This document shows positions 51,559 through 62,976 of a stretch of 64,000 nt of DNA, one piece after another. Position 1 is the stretch's first letter, and each line of letters starts with the position of its first letter. Source of the DNA: Thamnidium elegans. Taxonomy: Eukaryota; Mucoromycota; Mucoromycetes; Mucorales; Mucoraceae. The stretch covers positions 248,001 to 312,000 of the forward strand of contig JAIXMG010000037.1 of the NCBI GenBank assembly GCA_025201345.1. The letters run 5' to 3'. The notes below the pieces were generated by a model. It ran no database searches, had not been told where the DNA came from, and worked only from the letters and a program-made list of their open reading frames with translations. A program made the translations under genes and the position numbers.

Positions 51559-52290
51559 AGTATGATAGACACAAAGAATATGTGTATTTCCGAACCAGAA
51601 TTACAACCTATCTTTGGCACTTCAACTGCCTTGGAACAATTACGGTTTGAAACCAATAAGGATACATTTAGTAACCCTCGTATCGATATGCACCCTGAGT
51701 TTCCTCGTTATATTACTGACATGGCTCACGAGGCTGGTTATGATGCTTACATGACAGGTGCGGCATTTTTAAAATTAACTTCCTTTTTGGATAAAAGTCG
51801 TAACCCAGAAAAGTTCCCTGATGTCAAAGAAGAAGAGAAAGCCGAAGAAGAACCTAAAGCTAAAAAAGTAGATGCAGATGGTTGGGATATAAGTGACCAA
51901 GAAGAAGATAATGAATGGAATATGGAAGAAGAGGAAGAGGTGTATAATTATGGATCTACTCGTGTTGATTTAATAAATGCCAGTGGAAGTATGGATAACG
52001 TATTAAAAAATATAAATAATAAGGTAGCTATTGTTCGTACCGCTTATGATTATTTCGATTTCGTAAAACCCGAAGTTATCACTGTTCAAAGTAATGCAAT
52101 TCGTGTATCTTATCCATTTGGAACCGAATTTACAAAAGAAATAGCTTCAAGATTGTTCTCAAAGTACGGCAAACATATTTTAGAACCAAATGATGATATT
52201 TCGTCTTATGTCGTTTTTGAAAATCTCAAAGAAACTATACAAGATGTAGAAAATTTTATTATTGAACCAGTTTCTAAACACTTTGAATAA
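50486..52290 (+). CDS. PARN: Poly(A)-specific ribonuclease PARN-type (CAF1/DEDD family)
   Basis: Deadenylase of the DEDDh class, acting on mRNA and non-coding RNA 3' ends. Exons from 50486 to about 50602, about 50653-51455 and about 51560-52290. DEDD residues: VIAIDTELSG (Asp, Glu), GKTVVGHNMLLDVCHMIGQF (Asp), and HEAGYDAYMTG (H-x3-D). Between them lies an insertion of about 150 residues (KNARAKIDEWIATENPED and LIYQEIRKYDGLTAIG), corresponding to the R3H region of PARN. The C-terminal part has an acidic stretch and an RRM-like tail. Ordinary budding yeast lacks PARN; its presence fits early-diverging fungi. Intron 2 contains about 40 A (51517-51556). The last 17 bases overlap the convergent GH3 gene. 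Confidence 0.93.
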
Positions 52291-54939
52291 ATTCATTAAC
52301 TATATTAAAATCAAATTCTTGTTCTCCAATCAACACTTTAACAGGGCCATTATCAATTGTATCACTTGAAATATCATCCACTCCAGTATACTTAAATAAT
52401 TCAGCATTCACTGTAAATGCTACTTTTTTTGTCTCTCCAGCTGGTATAAACACCTTTTTAAATCCTTTTAATAGTTTGGCTGGTGGCGTAACACGACGGA
52501 ACGGCTGTTTAACGTACATTAAAACCGTTTCTTTACCATCTATTGGACTGTTGTTGGTAACGTGAACAGCAATTTCTTTTTCTGGTTCGCCTACCATCAA
52601 ACTTTGCATGGACTTTTTATTGTCTTGACCTAAATATGTAATATTACTGTATTCAAACTTGGAATAACTAAGGCCATGACCGAATTCGTAAAGAGGGTCC
52701 CAAACATCACTAATTGGTCTCCAATAATTGAGATTAACATCGCCAGCATATTTAGGATATGTATAAGGTAACTTCCCTGAAGGGTTGACTTGACCAAACA
52801 AAACTTCTGCAATAGCTTTACCTCCCCAAGGTCCGGGAAGATAAGCTAATAAAATAGCATCAGAGTCATCTTGAATCGTATTCATCACACGTGGTCTACC
52901 TTCTAAAAGAACTGTAATTAATGGTATATCTGTTGATTTTGAAAGCTTGGACACTTGATCAATTTGTCCTTGAGGCAATCTTATATCGTGAATATTTCCT
53001 GGTACTTTATAAAGAGATGTTAGACCTCTTTTTTTTTAAAAAATAAATACAACAAAGCGTCTTCTTACATTCCGAGTAGACGTGTTCTCCAATACAAACA
53101 ACAACGACATCAAAATTTTTGGATGCCTCGATGACCTTATCCATATTGTCATTTACCCCGTTGATATCAAATCCATTCATATATTCTACTTGTACTCCGT
53201 CAGGTGCAGAAGATTGCATACCTCTAATGATACTAATACCCTTTTCGTAGAATTGGCTATCATTTACTTTACCATGCCAATGATCATCTGTAGGCCTAGT
53301 AAAAAAAAAAGTACGTAAGCTATATAACATATATATTTGTCTAAAAAAGGAGGGGCCTTTACCCTTGCCAGTCAATTGTCCAACCACCACTTAGATGGCC
53401 AAAGTTGTTTCCAGTAGGGCCGATAACCAAGACCTTCTTTACATCTCTGTTCAAAGGCAAAGTATTATTTTCGTTCTTTAATAATGTCAAAGACTCTCTA
53501 GCTGCATTCAAGGCGACCTCTACATCATCCTTATGACCTGTTAATTTTTGAAGTTCTCTATTTGCTTTCCAACCGTCGGTTTCCAATAACCCAACATCCT
53601 TCTTTAATTGAAGTAGTCGGGCAACCGATTCATCAATACGATCTATTGTAATATGGCCTTCCTTTACCAGTTCCATCATAGAGTCAAAAAAGATGACATC
53701 TTGTGGTACCATAGACATATCTATACTTGTATCGGCAATTGCCATACGTACAGCTTCTTTATGAGTAGCGGCAACCCGATGTGTTGTATGCAAATTTTCG
53801 ATTTCTTTCCAATCTGTTACAAGCATACCTTCAAAGTTCATCTTTTCGCGTAAAAGCTTTTGTAAATACTTGTTGGAAGAAACAACTGGTTCTCCATTCA
53901 CATCGATATAACTTTCCATAGCTGTTGCAACGCCTGCATCGATAGCAGCTTGGAAGCCAGGAACAAAATAATCATTTACTGTTCGATCTGATACAACAGT
54001 TGAATCGCGATCTTGTCCACTAAATGATAAAATTAGATTGACTTATTGTATATACATATGCAAAAAGGTAATTTACCTCCAGGGTGCGCCATAAGCAATA
54101 AAATGTTTCATACAGGCTGCAACCTTTGTTCGATCTGATTTATATTTTCCTTGGTATCCTCGAATTGCAGCTGCTCCCAAAATAGAAGAAAGATGAGGGT
54201 CTTCTCCGTAGTTTTCGTAAACACGAGGCCATTGTTTACTTACAGGAATATCTAATACGGGAGCAAAAGTCCATTGTACACCAGCAGCTCGAGTATCTCT
54301 TGCAGTAATAGATGCGGATTCGTAAGCAAGTTCAGGGTTAAAACTAGCAGCGATATTAATTCCGTGAGGGAAAATGGTAGCTACGAAAAAAGGGAAAAAG
54401 TTAATATATAGACCTTTTTAAACCTTTCTCCCACTTACTATTAGCTACATAGTGTGCGCCATGAATATGATCTAAACCATAAATAATTGGAATTTTAAAT
54501 GTAGAATTTACTGATAAAGTAATTTCTTGAATTTCTTCAATGATCTTTGCGTAATCAGCAGAATCATAATTATCCCCGTCTCTAAAAGAAAGACAGAGAA
54601 GAATTAGCTTTTATAAAAAAAAATTTAAAAAAAAAACACGTACCTTGCCAATTGGTTCAAATAAGACCCAACGTAGTAGTTTTTAGCATAATGTTTTACC
54701 GCAGTACGATTTAATTTTCCATCTGCATTCAAAACTAGATCTTGATTAATTTGTGTCATTTGGCCAATTTTTTCTTCTATTGTCATTTTATCAATCATAT
54801 CTAAAATATCTAGATCGATAAGTCCAGGTCTATCGTACGCACTGTATTCTAACGTGCCGTATGTATGTTGATCATTTAATATCGCGGTCACGTAAGAGAT
54901 CAGTGATACGATTAGTGCACTTTTCGTAATTGAAATCAT
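52274..54939 (-). CDS. Secreted GH3 beta-glucosidase
   Basis: Retaining beta-glucosidase of family 3, hydrolysing beta-glucans or cello-oligosaccharides. Start MISITKSALIVSLISYVTA (signal peptide) at 54939. N-terminal barrel: LDMIDKMTIEEKIGQMTQIN, IIYGLDHIHGAHYV, NYGEDPHLSSILGAA, VAACMKHFIAYG and FEGMLVTDWKEI, where the Asp is the nucleophile. Second domain: ESLTLLKNENNTLPL, GWTIDWQG, VPGNIHDIRLPQGQ-like and LAYLPGPWGGKAIAEVLFG; then the fibronectin-III-like C-terminal domain (FGHGLSYSKFEY to VKVLIGEQEFDFN). About 830 residues, normal. Five introns or so. Its stop codon lies inside the last codons of the PARN gene on the other strand. Confidence 0.95.
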
Positions 54940-54962
54940 TGTATACTTGTAAAGAAGAAAGG

Positions 54963-55004
<42 letters not shown>

Positions 55005-56219
55005 GAATAACTGATTTATATTCCAATTATTTTAGTTACATTTTTATGTACACGCATTTATTAATAATCTGAAAACAGCATTCAAAATGAGTATCAGCAT
55101 ATTTGACTATGCTTAAATAAATTTGATGTCATAGAATATCGTGAATGTCATGTATTTATTAGTGGCATTTGTTTTTTTTAAAAAAAACATGGAGATAATT
55201 ATATTTATCCTACTGTGTCAATAACAAGTATATTTTAGTAGATTATTTCTGCTCTGGCAAAAATGTAACTATAAATAACAAATTTTTACATACGTGTTTG
55301 TAATTTAACAGTCCATTAAATATTATACATTCTTACAAATCATCCCAAAAAGGTTTGTTATTGTAACTTCGCACGATGTATACAAGGATATTACAATAGC
55401 GTCTATCGCACGTTAAACGATTGTAAATTAGGACCGGCAATCATTCTCCTTATGCCAAGGTAAAAAGAAAAAAAAAAGTATCCCTCAGTAGCTATAAGAT
55501 TACCGAGAATGATAGGAATGCTTAGTTTATACGTGTATTTATACGTTCATTTTTCAATCGGAAAGTATATGTACCCGATTTAACACAGTAGCCTCTCTTT
55601 ATATCAGGGGATGGTGTGGGAGACCTATCAAAATAGAGAGTACTAACCGCATAATTAGTGGTCAGTTTTTCTTTCCGCTGCATTACACAATCACTAAGAG
55701 TTAAAATATTTTATATATGTATATCGTGTAACATATGGAAAGAGTTTAATGTTGGGTCATTTTTTATTTGTCATGCGAAAAAAAGATTATTATTTACCTT
55801 ATTTAATCTATACAGCATCTATTTCATCATTACGGGGTGGAGTACAGGATACAGCGGTTCCATTACCAATTTAAGAATTTAACGAAAAGATTTACAGATG
55901 GTTTAGTTAGCATACCTTTTTTTGGAATTAAAATTAGTAAAAGACAAATAGGAAGGGAACCGTTTGTATGCAGAGGTTTCATTCTTTAGTAAAAAATAAG
56001 CTTTTTGGAACTTGTTACCTCAAGGAGCTATGCTTCCCTGTGACTGATGTTGATGCGAAAACAAATGTTTAAGTAGTTATCCAAAGATTTTTTTCGATTT
56101 ATTTATAGTTAGTCATATTATTGTTGTCGGTTTCATTGTATCTTACCCGGCACTATAACAAAATATGCTCTCGCTCGCTTGATTTAAAAAGATTTAATCC
56201 CTAGAAGATGCTTAGCAGA

Positions 56220-56287
56220 AATATCTGTATGAAGCTTAAATCATTCTAGCTTCAAGTGATCCAGTATCTTGTAACTTTTGAAGTTTA
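56220..56287. repeat. Dispersed repeat, copy 1
   Basis: Shares ATTCTAGCTTCAAGTG and GTATCTTGTAACTTTTGA, in the same order and spacing, with 63422-63491, at roughly 80 percent identity by eye over about 65 bp. Probably a transposon remnant; in the second copy the minus strand is open over it. Confidence 0.6.
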
Positions 56288-56769
56288 GTTCAAGCTTTTA
56301 ACTAGAACCTATAATTTCTCTATTGCTCATCAACTAGTATGGACAAGGCAACATTATCCATGATAAAAATAAAACCCCTTTAAGATTCTCGTACTTTGTC
56401 ATAATATTTGTAATCTTTTAATCTGTAGTGGAACTACCGTATTTATCTCGACTATCGCAGAAAAAAATCTTCAAGTTCGTCAAGAATCCTTTCTCCTTAA
56501 AGGCATTCCTCACGCTCCACTTTCACATATTTTGACCAATTAGCACTATAATTTACTCAAAGAAAAAAAGAAAACATACTTTAATTTCACGAGATCTTTG
56601 GTCTCCATATAAGTAAAAAAGTATTTCACATTCGGTAATGATTTCTTTTTCAACTCGTACATAGGTCACGTGCAGTAAAAAAAAAAAGTCCGGTCTCTTT
56701 TTTCATTTGTATCAGAAAACGCTAGTTTTTTTATTATTTACTTTTTTCTTCTTCCTCCCTTTATCTTTG

Positions 56770-56777
56770 TATATAAA
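56770..56777 (+). promoter_or_regulatory. TATA box of F-box gene
   Basis: TATATAAA about 16 bp upstream of the ATG at 56793, which is very close; transcription would give a short leader, or another start is used. Confidence 0.35.
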
Positions 56778-56792
56778 CACTAGAAATAAACA

Positions 56793-57839
56793 ATGAAATT
56801 GATAAATTTACCAAATGAGTTGCTACAAATTATTACCAGCCACTTACCGCGAGAAAGTGTATCTCGATTATGTTTAACATGTACAGAGGGATACCAGTTG
56901 TTTCTACCAATACTATATCGACATATCGAGTTAGGTCATCGTACTCAAATTAAACAGCTTGAACAAGGATTAAAACGAAACTCATTTTTAAAAGAAACTG
57001 TAAAAGAACATACACATATTCTGACGCTAAAAAGTAGACAAGGAGGGAATAGTCCTTGGCTAATTATCTCATTATTTGAGCAGTTACCGAATATAAAACA
57101 ATTACTGTTTCGTGATTTCTTATCTTTACCCGTAAAGAGAGTAAACCAAGTATTAGGAACCTTACCAAGACTCGAGTGCCTTCACTTTCAATACTGTGAC
57201 TTGATAAGTAATTCACAAGAGGAAGATGAAGACACTAAACAAATATTGTGCAACTTGGTTGAATTAAATTTAATGTGGACCGATTTTTCAGCGGATGCAA
57301 TTCGGCAGCTGGTTTTAATTACGCCGAATTTAAACCGTGTTGTATTGGGCGCAAATCATAATAGAAAAAGGTTGGCTAATGACGCTGCACTTGGTATCTT
57401 AACAGAATATTGTCGAAATATCAAGGATTTATCAATTTCTCTACAGCAAATTAAAGAAACTTCTATCTGCCAAGTTATTCGAACTTATGGTTCGCAATTA
57501 GAAAAGTTATCTATACGGTGTGAGGGAAATGAAACTATGCAGACTATATCACACTATACTAAAAAGTTACAACGATTAGTAATTCGATGTAACTATTCTG
57601 GTTATAATAATGTCATGAATATATTAGAGCAGTGTCAGTATTTAACTCATTTAGAAATGGTTAGTTGGCCATTACAAGATGTTCCTAGTATTGTTCTAGA
57701 TCAGATAAGGTGTAGACACACTAATTCGTCTTCTTTTATCTCCGCTCCTGCCTCTTTGTATATAGAAGGCATCAAGCGGACCGTTGCATTGGATCGACAT
57801 GATTTACAAGAGATACGTAGACTCCGTCATTATTCATAA
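56793..57839 (+). CDS. F-box protein with leucine-rich-repeat-like region
   Basis: Single-exon, 348 residues. The N-terminal F-box is MKLINLPNELLQIITSHLPR followed by ESVSRLCLTCTEGYQLFLPI, the expected L-P-x-E-x-L-x-x-I and later aromatic positions. It recruits substrates to SCF ubiquitin ligases through Skp1. The remainder has irregular leucine-rich repeats (LPNIKQLLFRDF, LPRLECLHFQYC, CNLVELNLMWTDF, CRNIKDLSISL, QLEKLSIRC, YTKKLQRLVIRC, CQYLTHLEMVSW). F-box/LRR genes are abundant in Mucorales and substrates cannot be inferred. No intron, unusual among its neighbours, which are intron-rich. Confidence 0.88.
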   Translation: MKLINLPNELLQIITSHLPRESVSRLCLTCTEGYQLFLPILYRHIELGHRTQIKQLEQGLKRNSFLKETVKEHTHILTLKSRQGGNSPWLIISLFEQLPNIKQLLFRDFLSLPVKRVNQVLGTLPRLECLHFQYCDLISNSQEEDEDTKQILCNLVELNLMWTDFSADAIRQLVLITPNLNRVVLGANHNRKRLANDAALGILTEYCRNIKDLSISLQQIKETSICQVIRTYGSQLEKLSIRCEGNETMQTISHYTKKLQRLVIRCNYSGYNNVMNILEQCQYLTHLEMVSWPLQDVPSIVLDQIRCRHTNSSSFISAPASLYIEGIKRTVALDRHDLQEIRRLRHYS

Positions 57840-58108
57840 ATACCGTGTTTTCTTTCCAATATGAAAATTATAATAAAATTACTTTTTTTTTTTTTACTAC
57901 AGTTACAGTTAACTAATATGGTTTGAAAGAATATCACAAAATATCCAAAAATTATCATTTTGGCTCTTGATATATATATATATATATATATACATAATAT
58001 TCACAAAAGCAACAAGCTATGTTCGAAAACAATAATAGACACAGTTACAAAATTTCATTATTTTCTCCAGTAACGCTACACCGAGATTTAAGGATCCGGC
58101 TTTCTTAG
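57840..58108. other. Intergenic
   Basis: 3' flank of the F-box gene with a TA repeat at 57969-57991. Shorter than 300 bases; nothing recognised. Confidence 0.5.
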
Positions 58109-58160
58109 GGACCACGGTGGGCGTCCATAGGGAAAGTGAGGATCGGGTACCCCGTGGTCC
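58109..58160 (+). repeat. GC-rich inverted repeat, left
   Basis: Begins GGACCACGGTGGGCGTCC and ends GGTACCCCGTGGTCC; the first and last nine bases are complementary. Mirror of 58879-58930. Confidence 0.88.
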
Positions 58161-58199
58161 GTAAGAGTTTGTATAGATTTACGTTATAGTGATGAAAAT

Positions 58200-58645
58200 T
58201 GATATAAAGACGTCAAGAAAGACATGCTTGTAACTTTTTATGCTAACAAAGATGCGCATTCAATATTTTCGATTTCGACACTGTCAATTTAGAAAAAGAC
58301 ATTTAGGCTGGCTTAGATGCAAAATGTAGTACATTGCCTGTCTGGTTTAAGACGCCTAAATGTGCTCAAGTTATTGCTGATGCTTACGATTTACCTGTAT
58401 GTATTTACATCGAACCTTCCTTCATATCATTTGCCGACGAACCATTTAATTACTTACCACTCAAAGCTCCAGTAAAATTTAAAGTGAAAGTGCAGCCTTT
58501 TATTCTTCAGAATTCATTAAATGTACATTGGCTCACTGTTAAATTAGGCCATATACAATTTAAGTATCCTCCCATCCAAAAACTGTATTTTAGTGTTGAC
58601 AAAACATATTCTCTTTTTAAAATAACTTGGAATATTTTTGGCTAG
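58200..58645 (+). pseudogene. OTU-type cysteine protease remnant
   Basis: Readable pieces: KDVKKDMLVTFYANKDAHS (about 58210-58265), then LEKDI with a stop, GLDAKCSTLPVWFKTPKCAQ, VIADAYDLPVCIYIEPSFIS (58334-58420), VKFKVKVQPFILQN, and LNVHWLTVKLGH, where H-W is the usual catalytic-His neighbourhood of OTU proteases. The N-terminal D-G-N-C active-site part is missing. It is a common cargo of Mucorales transposons. Function lost. Confidence 0.55.
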
Positions 58646-58878
58646 TTTCTAAAACATAAAGAAAACGTATTAATTGATCCAAAAAATATAGATTATGTTA
58701 ACATTATCTCTTCAGATGAAGAATAAATTATTATTTATATATAAAATAAACTTTTTATTAAAATCATTCATAAACTTTGACCAATTACTGTTTGATTTCT
58801 TTTTTTTTTAGTTTCTTTTATAGACAGTAGTGTAACAGATCTGATAACAGGGACCATCGTGGTGTGACAAACCCATAC

Positions 58879-58930
58879 GGATCACGGGGTACCCGATCCT
58901 CACTATCCCTATGGTCGCCCACCATGGTCC
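58879..58930 (-). repeat. GC-rich inverted repeat, right
   Basis: Inverted copy of 58109-58160 with four substitutions. On the inner side it is followed by more short complementary words (ACCATCGTGGTGTGAC, 58852-58867). Confidence 0.88.
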
Positions 58931-59084
58931 TTAAGAATTAGCTTGTTAGTCCCTAAGAAAAAACGTTATTGAATTAAATATTTTGAGTTAATAAACCGCT
59001 TTCTAGCTTATCATCTAAGAGGCTTAAGCCAGTTAGATATCAATTCCAATATGAGTCTACATAGAAACAATAAAGCTGAACCAT

Positions 59085-59252
59085 TTCGATACCGCCGAAG
59101 AAACTGGTAACATGGTTGGTTTTGGTAGTCTTTTTATCGCTAATCTTGTCAAGCGTCTTCGCAATAATTGGCCCTAGAACAGGTATAACCTTAATGCATT
59201 CTATACAAATACTGCTGAAGGTTACACTGATTATACTTTTTATAAGAACTAG
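59085..59252 (+). pseudogene. Old Yellow Enzyme (NADH:flavin oxidoreductase) C-terminal remnant
   Basis: One frame reads FDTAEETGNMVGFGSLFIAN, LVKRLRNNWP, a TAG, then NRYNLNAFYTNTAEGYTDYT and FYKN before a second stop. It matches the conserved end of OYE proteins (xFGRxFIxNPDLxxRLxxxLPLxxYxRxTFYTxxxEGYTDYPxY), but lacks the R of FGR, the NPDL block (reads N-L-V) and has a premature stop. The N-terminal barrel is absent, so it is a dead fragment. Confidence 0.7.
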
Positions 59253-59434
59253 ATTTTATGTATATATATCATATTCATCCATTTGACATATATTTTTCCA
59301 GCCTATTTATAACTAAAATTATCATTCTAGACATTTTTATTTATTTACAATTGGTCTTTCCGGAATATTCATAATTAACCTTCCTTATTTTACACGTATA
59401 TGTTAGCCCTTATTATATATATGTAAATAAAAGT

Positions 59435-60805
59435 TTATTCATCTAAAAGAGATTCAGCTAAATAATACTCTTGAAGAGGTTCAATAACATGCATTAATGC
59501 TTCACCCGAAATAATTTGTTCCAACTCGTATAAAGTCAAGTTAATGCGATGATCTGTAACACGGCTCTGTAAAATAGAATTTAATTAAATCGAATATAGT
59601 ATATATGTATATAAAAATTCCTTACTTGAGGGTAGTTATATGTTCTAATCTTTTCTGATCTATCACCTGTACCAATTTGTTTATTTCTTGAATCTCTTCT
59701 TTCATTTTGTGTCTTTAAACGTTGTTGTTCAAATACTTTAGCTTTAATTACTTTAAGTGCCTTGGCTTTATTCTATAATACGGATTAATATATACTAAAT
59801 AATTTTTTTTTGTTATCTAATTTACCTTGTGTTGTGATCTTTCATCTTGCATGGCTACTACTAAACCAGTCGGTATATGTGTCATTCTAACTGCACTATC
59901 TGTTGTATTTACATGTTGTCCACCTGCACCAGAAGCACGATAGACATCGATTTTAAGATCGGATTCTTTAATTTGAACATCGACTTCAGTCGGCTCTGGT
60001 AAAATAGCAACAGTGACGGTAGATGTATGAATTCTACCTTGTGATTCAGTCGCTGGTACTCTTTGAACTCTATGTACACCAGATTCATATTTCAATACGC
60101 CAAACACATTTCTACCTCCAATATTTACGGTAATATCCTATATTGTATCATCAGTAAATATAACTAGACAAAAAGAACATATAAAATTTACCTTGAATCC
60201 TTTACCACCAATATCCTCTGATTTAGCCAACACTTCCCACTTCCATCTTCTTAGCTGTGCGAACCTTTCATACATACGAGCCATATCTGCCGAGAAAATC
60301 GAAGCTTCGTCACCACCTGCGCCAGATCTAATTTCCAAAATAGCGCTAGCATCATCAGCCGCATCCTTAGGTGCCAATTCTGTAATTAAATCTTTTTCGA
60401 CTTGAGCAATACGTTCCATAATCTCTGTATATTCTTCTTTAGCCAAATCTATCATTTCTTCATCATCTGCTGTTGCTATAGATAATAATTCGTGTAACTC
60501 TTCTAAATCGTTACAATTCTTTTGCCATTCCTCAAATAAAGCTTTGGGTGCTGTAATAGTAGCCAATTCTTTCGATGCTTGTGTAAGTTCTACTGGACTC
60601 AAACTATTGTTGCTAAGTTGTGAAACAAGTGTGTCATGTCGTTTAGAAAGTATACTCAACTTGTTTTGAAGAGGTACTGTTATTCTAGTTGACTGTAAAG
60701 GTGAAGCTAAAAAAACTTCCATTTAGTTATGTAAATATATGTATATATTTAATATTTACTTTTAGTAGAATACTTTGAGATCTGTACAAGACTTCTTTTA
60801 AACAT
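59435..60805 (-). CDS. MRF1: Mitochondrial peptide chain release factor 1
   Basis: Class I release factor reading UAA/UAG on mitochondrial ribosomes. The first exon ([15 protein letters not shown]) starts at 60805 and looks like a mitochondrial presequence. Exon 2 (60718 to about 60193) has the N-terminal helical domain and [20 protein letters not shown]. Exon 3 has [20 protein letters not shown] with the PAT tripeptide (PxT stop-codon recognition) and [20 protein letters not shown], the GGQ hydrolysis motif. The last exons give [19 protein letters not shown] and end SLLDE. Length is about 400 residues, normal for RF1. PAT identifies RF1 rather than RF2; the presequence supports mitochondria. 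Confidence 0.95.
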
Positions 60806-61129
60806 TATGTCAAAAAATAAATAAATAAAAAAACGTGGAAGGGTGAAAGTGAAAAAGAAGGCCCTGTTTGTCGATTACCATAGTCACAGTTGTACAGTCC
60901 ACTGCCAATTTGAGCTCAAAATAAAAAAGGTAATAATTTCAATTTTTGACGGACGAAGTCTTTTTCACGCGTCAAATTATTCGTATCGTTGGAGACACAA
61001 GAACCGTATATCTATAAACGAAGTCTTAGTTAAAGATGTCATATACCGACATTGTTATACTAACCCTCGATGTTCTGAACTCATCGACATCTAGAACTAG
61101 TAACTCGCGGAGTCTCGAACCTTTTTTCT
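60806..61129. other. Intergenic
   Basis: Upstream of MRF1. The open frame 60843-61094 has no recognised domain and no support. Confidence 0.45.
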
Positions 61130-61660
61130 TTTTTATTTTTTCAGCTCCTTAGCCTCCTTCGATAGCAAAGATTTCTTATCTTTAATTATTTTAACTTTTC
61201 CAGTAAGTGCAATAGTTGGTTATCAGAACTATATATCTCTTGCTGTAATACATTTACTCTCTTCGATCACTGACGGATGCCGAATAATACGAGAAGAATA
61301 ACTGGAGGCATTATCCTTTTCGGGAGTTTCATTATTGGTACCCTTTTTTGATCCAAGTATATGTGCGGTTTTCATTCCAGGTTGTATAGTATTCCACTAT
61401 GCGAAGTTCAACTTGTAGTATTCACATATCTTGGTGACAGCATCTGGATCAAAAAATTGCACAAAAAGTAGCATATTTGTTTGAACGAGTATAATCAATA
61501 TAATTGGTCATCTTATTGTCAAAATCTGGCAAGATCAACGGGCCAGGCTTTGCAACGTTGCTAAATTAGTTTCTGGGAATAGCTTCGAATACGTAGCTGC
61601 TGTTAGTATGATATTTGATAATATAAAAAATGGAGGCTGGTGTATAAGATTGAAGAGTCT
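61130..61660 (-). pseudogene. Unidentified transposon-type coding remnant
   Basis: Minus-strand pieces in two frames, joined by a shift in a T6-7 run at about 61450: AATYSKLFPETNLATLQSLA, then LPDFDNKMTNYIDYTRSNKY, then FFDPDAVTKICEYYKLNFA, WNTIQPGMKTAHILGSKKGT and a Ser-rich C-terminus ending in Lys-rich KSLLSKEAKELKK (about 61195-61140). The codon-like conservation of composition across the pieces suggests former coding sequence. I do not recognise the family. Confidence 0.35.
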
Positions 61661-62178
61661 GAGCGAGTAAAGTTACTACTAATACTTCTTCCTCGATCGC
61701 ACTAGTCAATTCAGGTTTTTACCGATTTTCGGTTATACGTTCTTGCGACGAGAAAATAAGGTGATTTTAAAGATTTTAAGTAAATCCTGCTTGCCTCTTT
61801 GAAAACAATATAACATAGTTACTATCATTTTTACTGGTTACAGTGCTTACTGAAGGCTATAGAAAAGTGAGGTTTATTGTTTTTTATCTAATACAGTCGT
61901 TCTACAGCGCTTTTAACTTAAATTTGCTGTCTTACGCTTATAAATACTATGAATAAGTACAATAATCTCAAAGGGCTATAGTTTTTATCGTGGATAATAT
62001 TAAGTCTAGACAAAACTAGATAGTTACTGTAAGAGTAAAAACACAAGACTGGTTTTTTTTATGGGCTGTGTAAAGAAAAGAAGATGACGGACATGTAAAT
62101 TATTTAGCTTCCGTAATTTATTTGCGAGTTTTGCTTTTTTAATTTTCTTTGTTTTTCTTCTTTATTTTTTAAGTAAAA
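61661..62178. other. Intergenic
   Basis: Promoter region of the myosin light chain gene. No element recognised beyond T-rich leader sequence. Confidence 0.5.
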
Positions 62179-62976
62179 ATGAGCAAAGCAGTATGTAGAA
62201 AAATAAAATAAAAATAAAAAATAAATAGACAAGTTATTAACCCTTATAAAATCTTTTTTTCTATTTGTTTATTAGCCTACACAAGAACAACTCGATGGTA
62301 TGTTTTTTTTTTTCTTTTTTTTTCATCTTATTTTCTCATCATCTAATAATAAATAGAATGGAAGGAGGCCTTTTCTTTATATGACAAGAAGGGTAACAGT
62401 ACTGTTTCTTCAGTTAACCTTGGAGACCTTTTAAGAGGACTTGGTCAAAACCCTACTCAAGCTGAAGTTCAAGAGCTTGTCAAGGATACTGCCAAGTCTA
62501 AGAACGTACCCGAGACTCAAGGTAAATAATAATAATAATAATAAAGGGATATACATATATAAAGTTTTGTTTATCTTTTGTAGAATTCGATATTGATTTT
62601 GGTACATTTTTGTCTATTCTCACGCGACCTGACGGTTTCAAGCCTGCAGGTTCTTCTCAGGAGTTCATTCAAGGTTTCCAAGTCTTTGATAAGGAAGGTG
62701 ATGGTTACATTTCTGCTGGTGAATTACGTTATGGTAAAATAAGCCCCCCAAAAAAGAAAAAAAAAGTACTAATTTTAAAATATAGTATTGACCAACCTTG
62801 GTGAAAAATTAAACGAAGATGAAGTTAACGAACTTTTGAAAGAAGTTGAAGTTGGTAAAGACGGTCGTATCAACTATGTCGGTAAGTTAAAATATAAAAA
62901 AGGTCTATCAAAAAGTAATATATACTAATAATAATTATATCGTTTAGACTTTGTTACTATTGTTTTATCAAACTAA
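62179..62976 (+). CDS. Myosin essential light chain (Cdc4/Mlc1 type)
   Basis: EF-hand light chain binding IQ motifs of class II and V myosins, for cytokinesis and transport. The first coding exon is only 12 nt (MSKA, 62179-62190), the second 22 nt (PTQEQLD), then EWKEAFSLYDKKGNSTVSS, LLRGLGQNPTQAEVQELV, FDIDFGTFLSILTRPDGFKP, QGFQVFDKEGDGYISAGELR (the only nearly canonical calcium loop), and LGEKLNEDEVNELLKEVEVG, ending DFVTIVLSN. About 150 residues. The degenerate loops 1, 2 and 4 and the TRPDGFK block distinguish it from calmodulin. Six exons. Confidence 0.9.

Larger units (their letters stand above)
54940..56792. other. Intergenic with A33 run and a dispersed repeat
   Basis: An A33 run lies at about 54969-55002. 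A stretch of about 65 bp at 56220-56287 resembles 63422-63491. TATATAAA at 56770-56777 precedes the F-box gene. The open frame 55658-55882 has no support. Confidence 0.5.
58109..58930. mobile_element. Small element bounded by GC-rich 52-bp inverted repeats, with OTU remnant
   Basis: The 52-bp ends at 58109-58160 and 58879-58930 are inverted copies with four mismatches. Each also begins GGACC(A/C).GG and ends with its near-complement, so each could fold as a hairpin on its own. Their GC content contrasts sharply with the surroundings. The 720-bp interior carries a plus-strand OTU-like coding remnant. No clear target-site duplication was identified. Confidence 0.65.
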
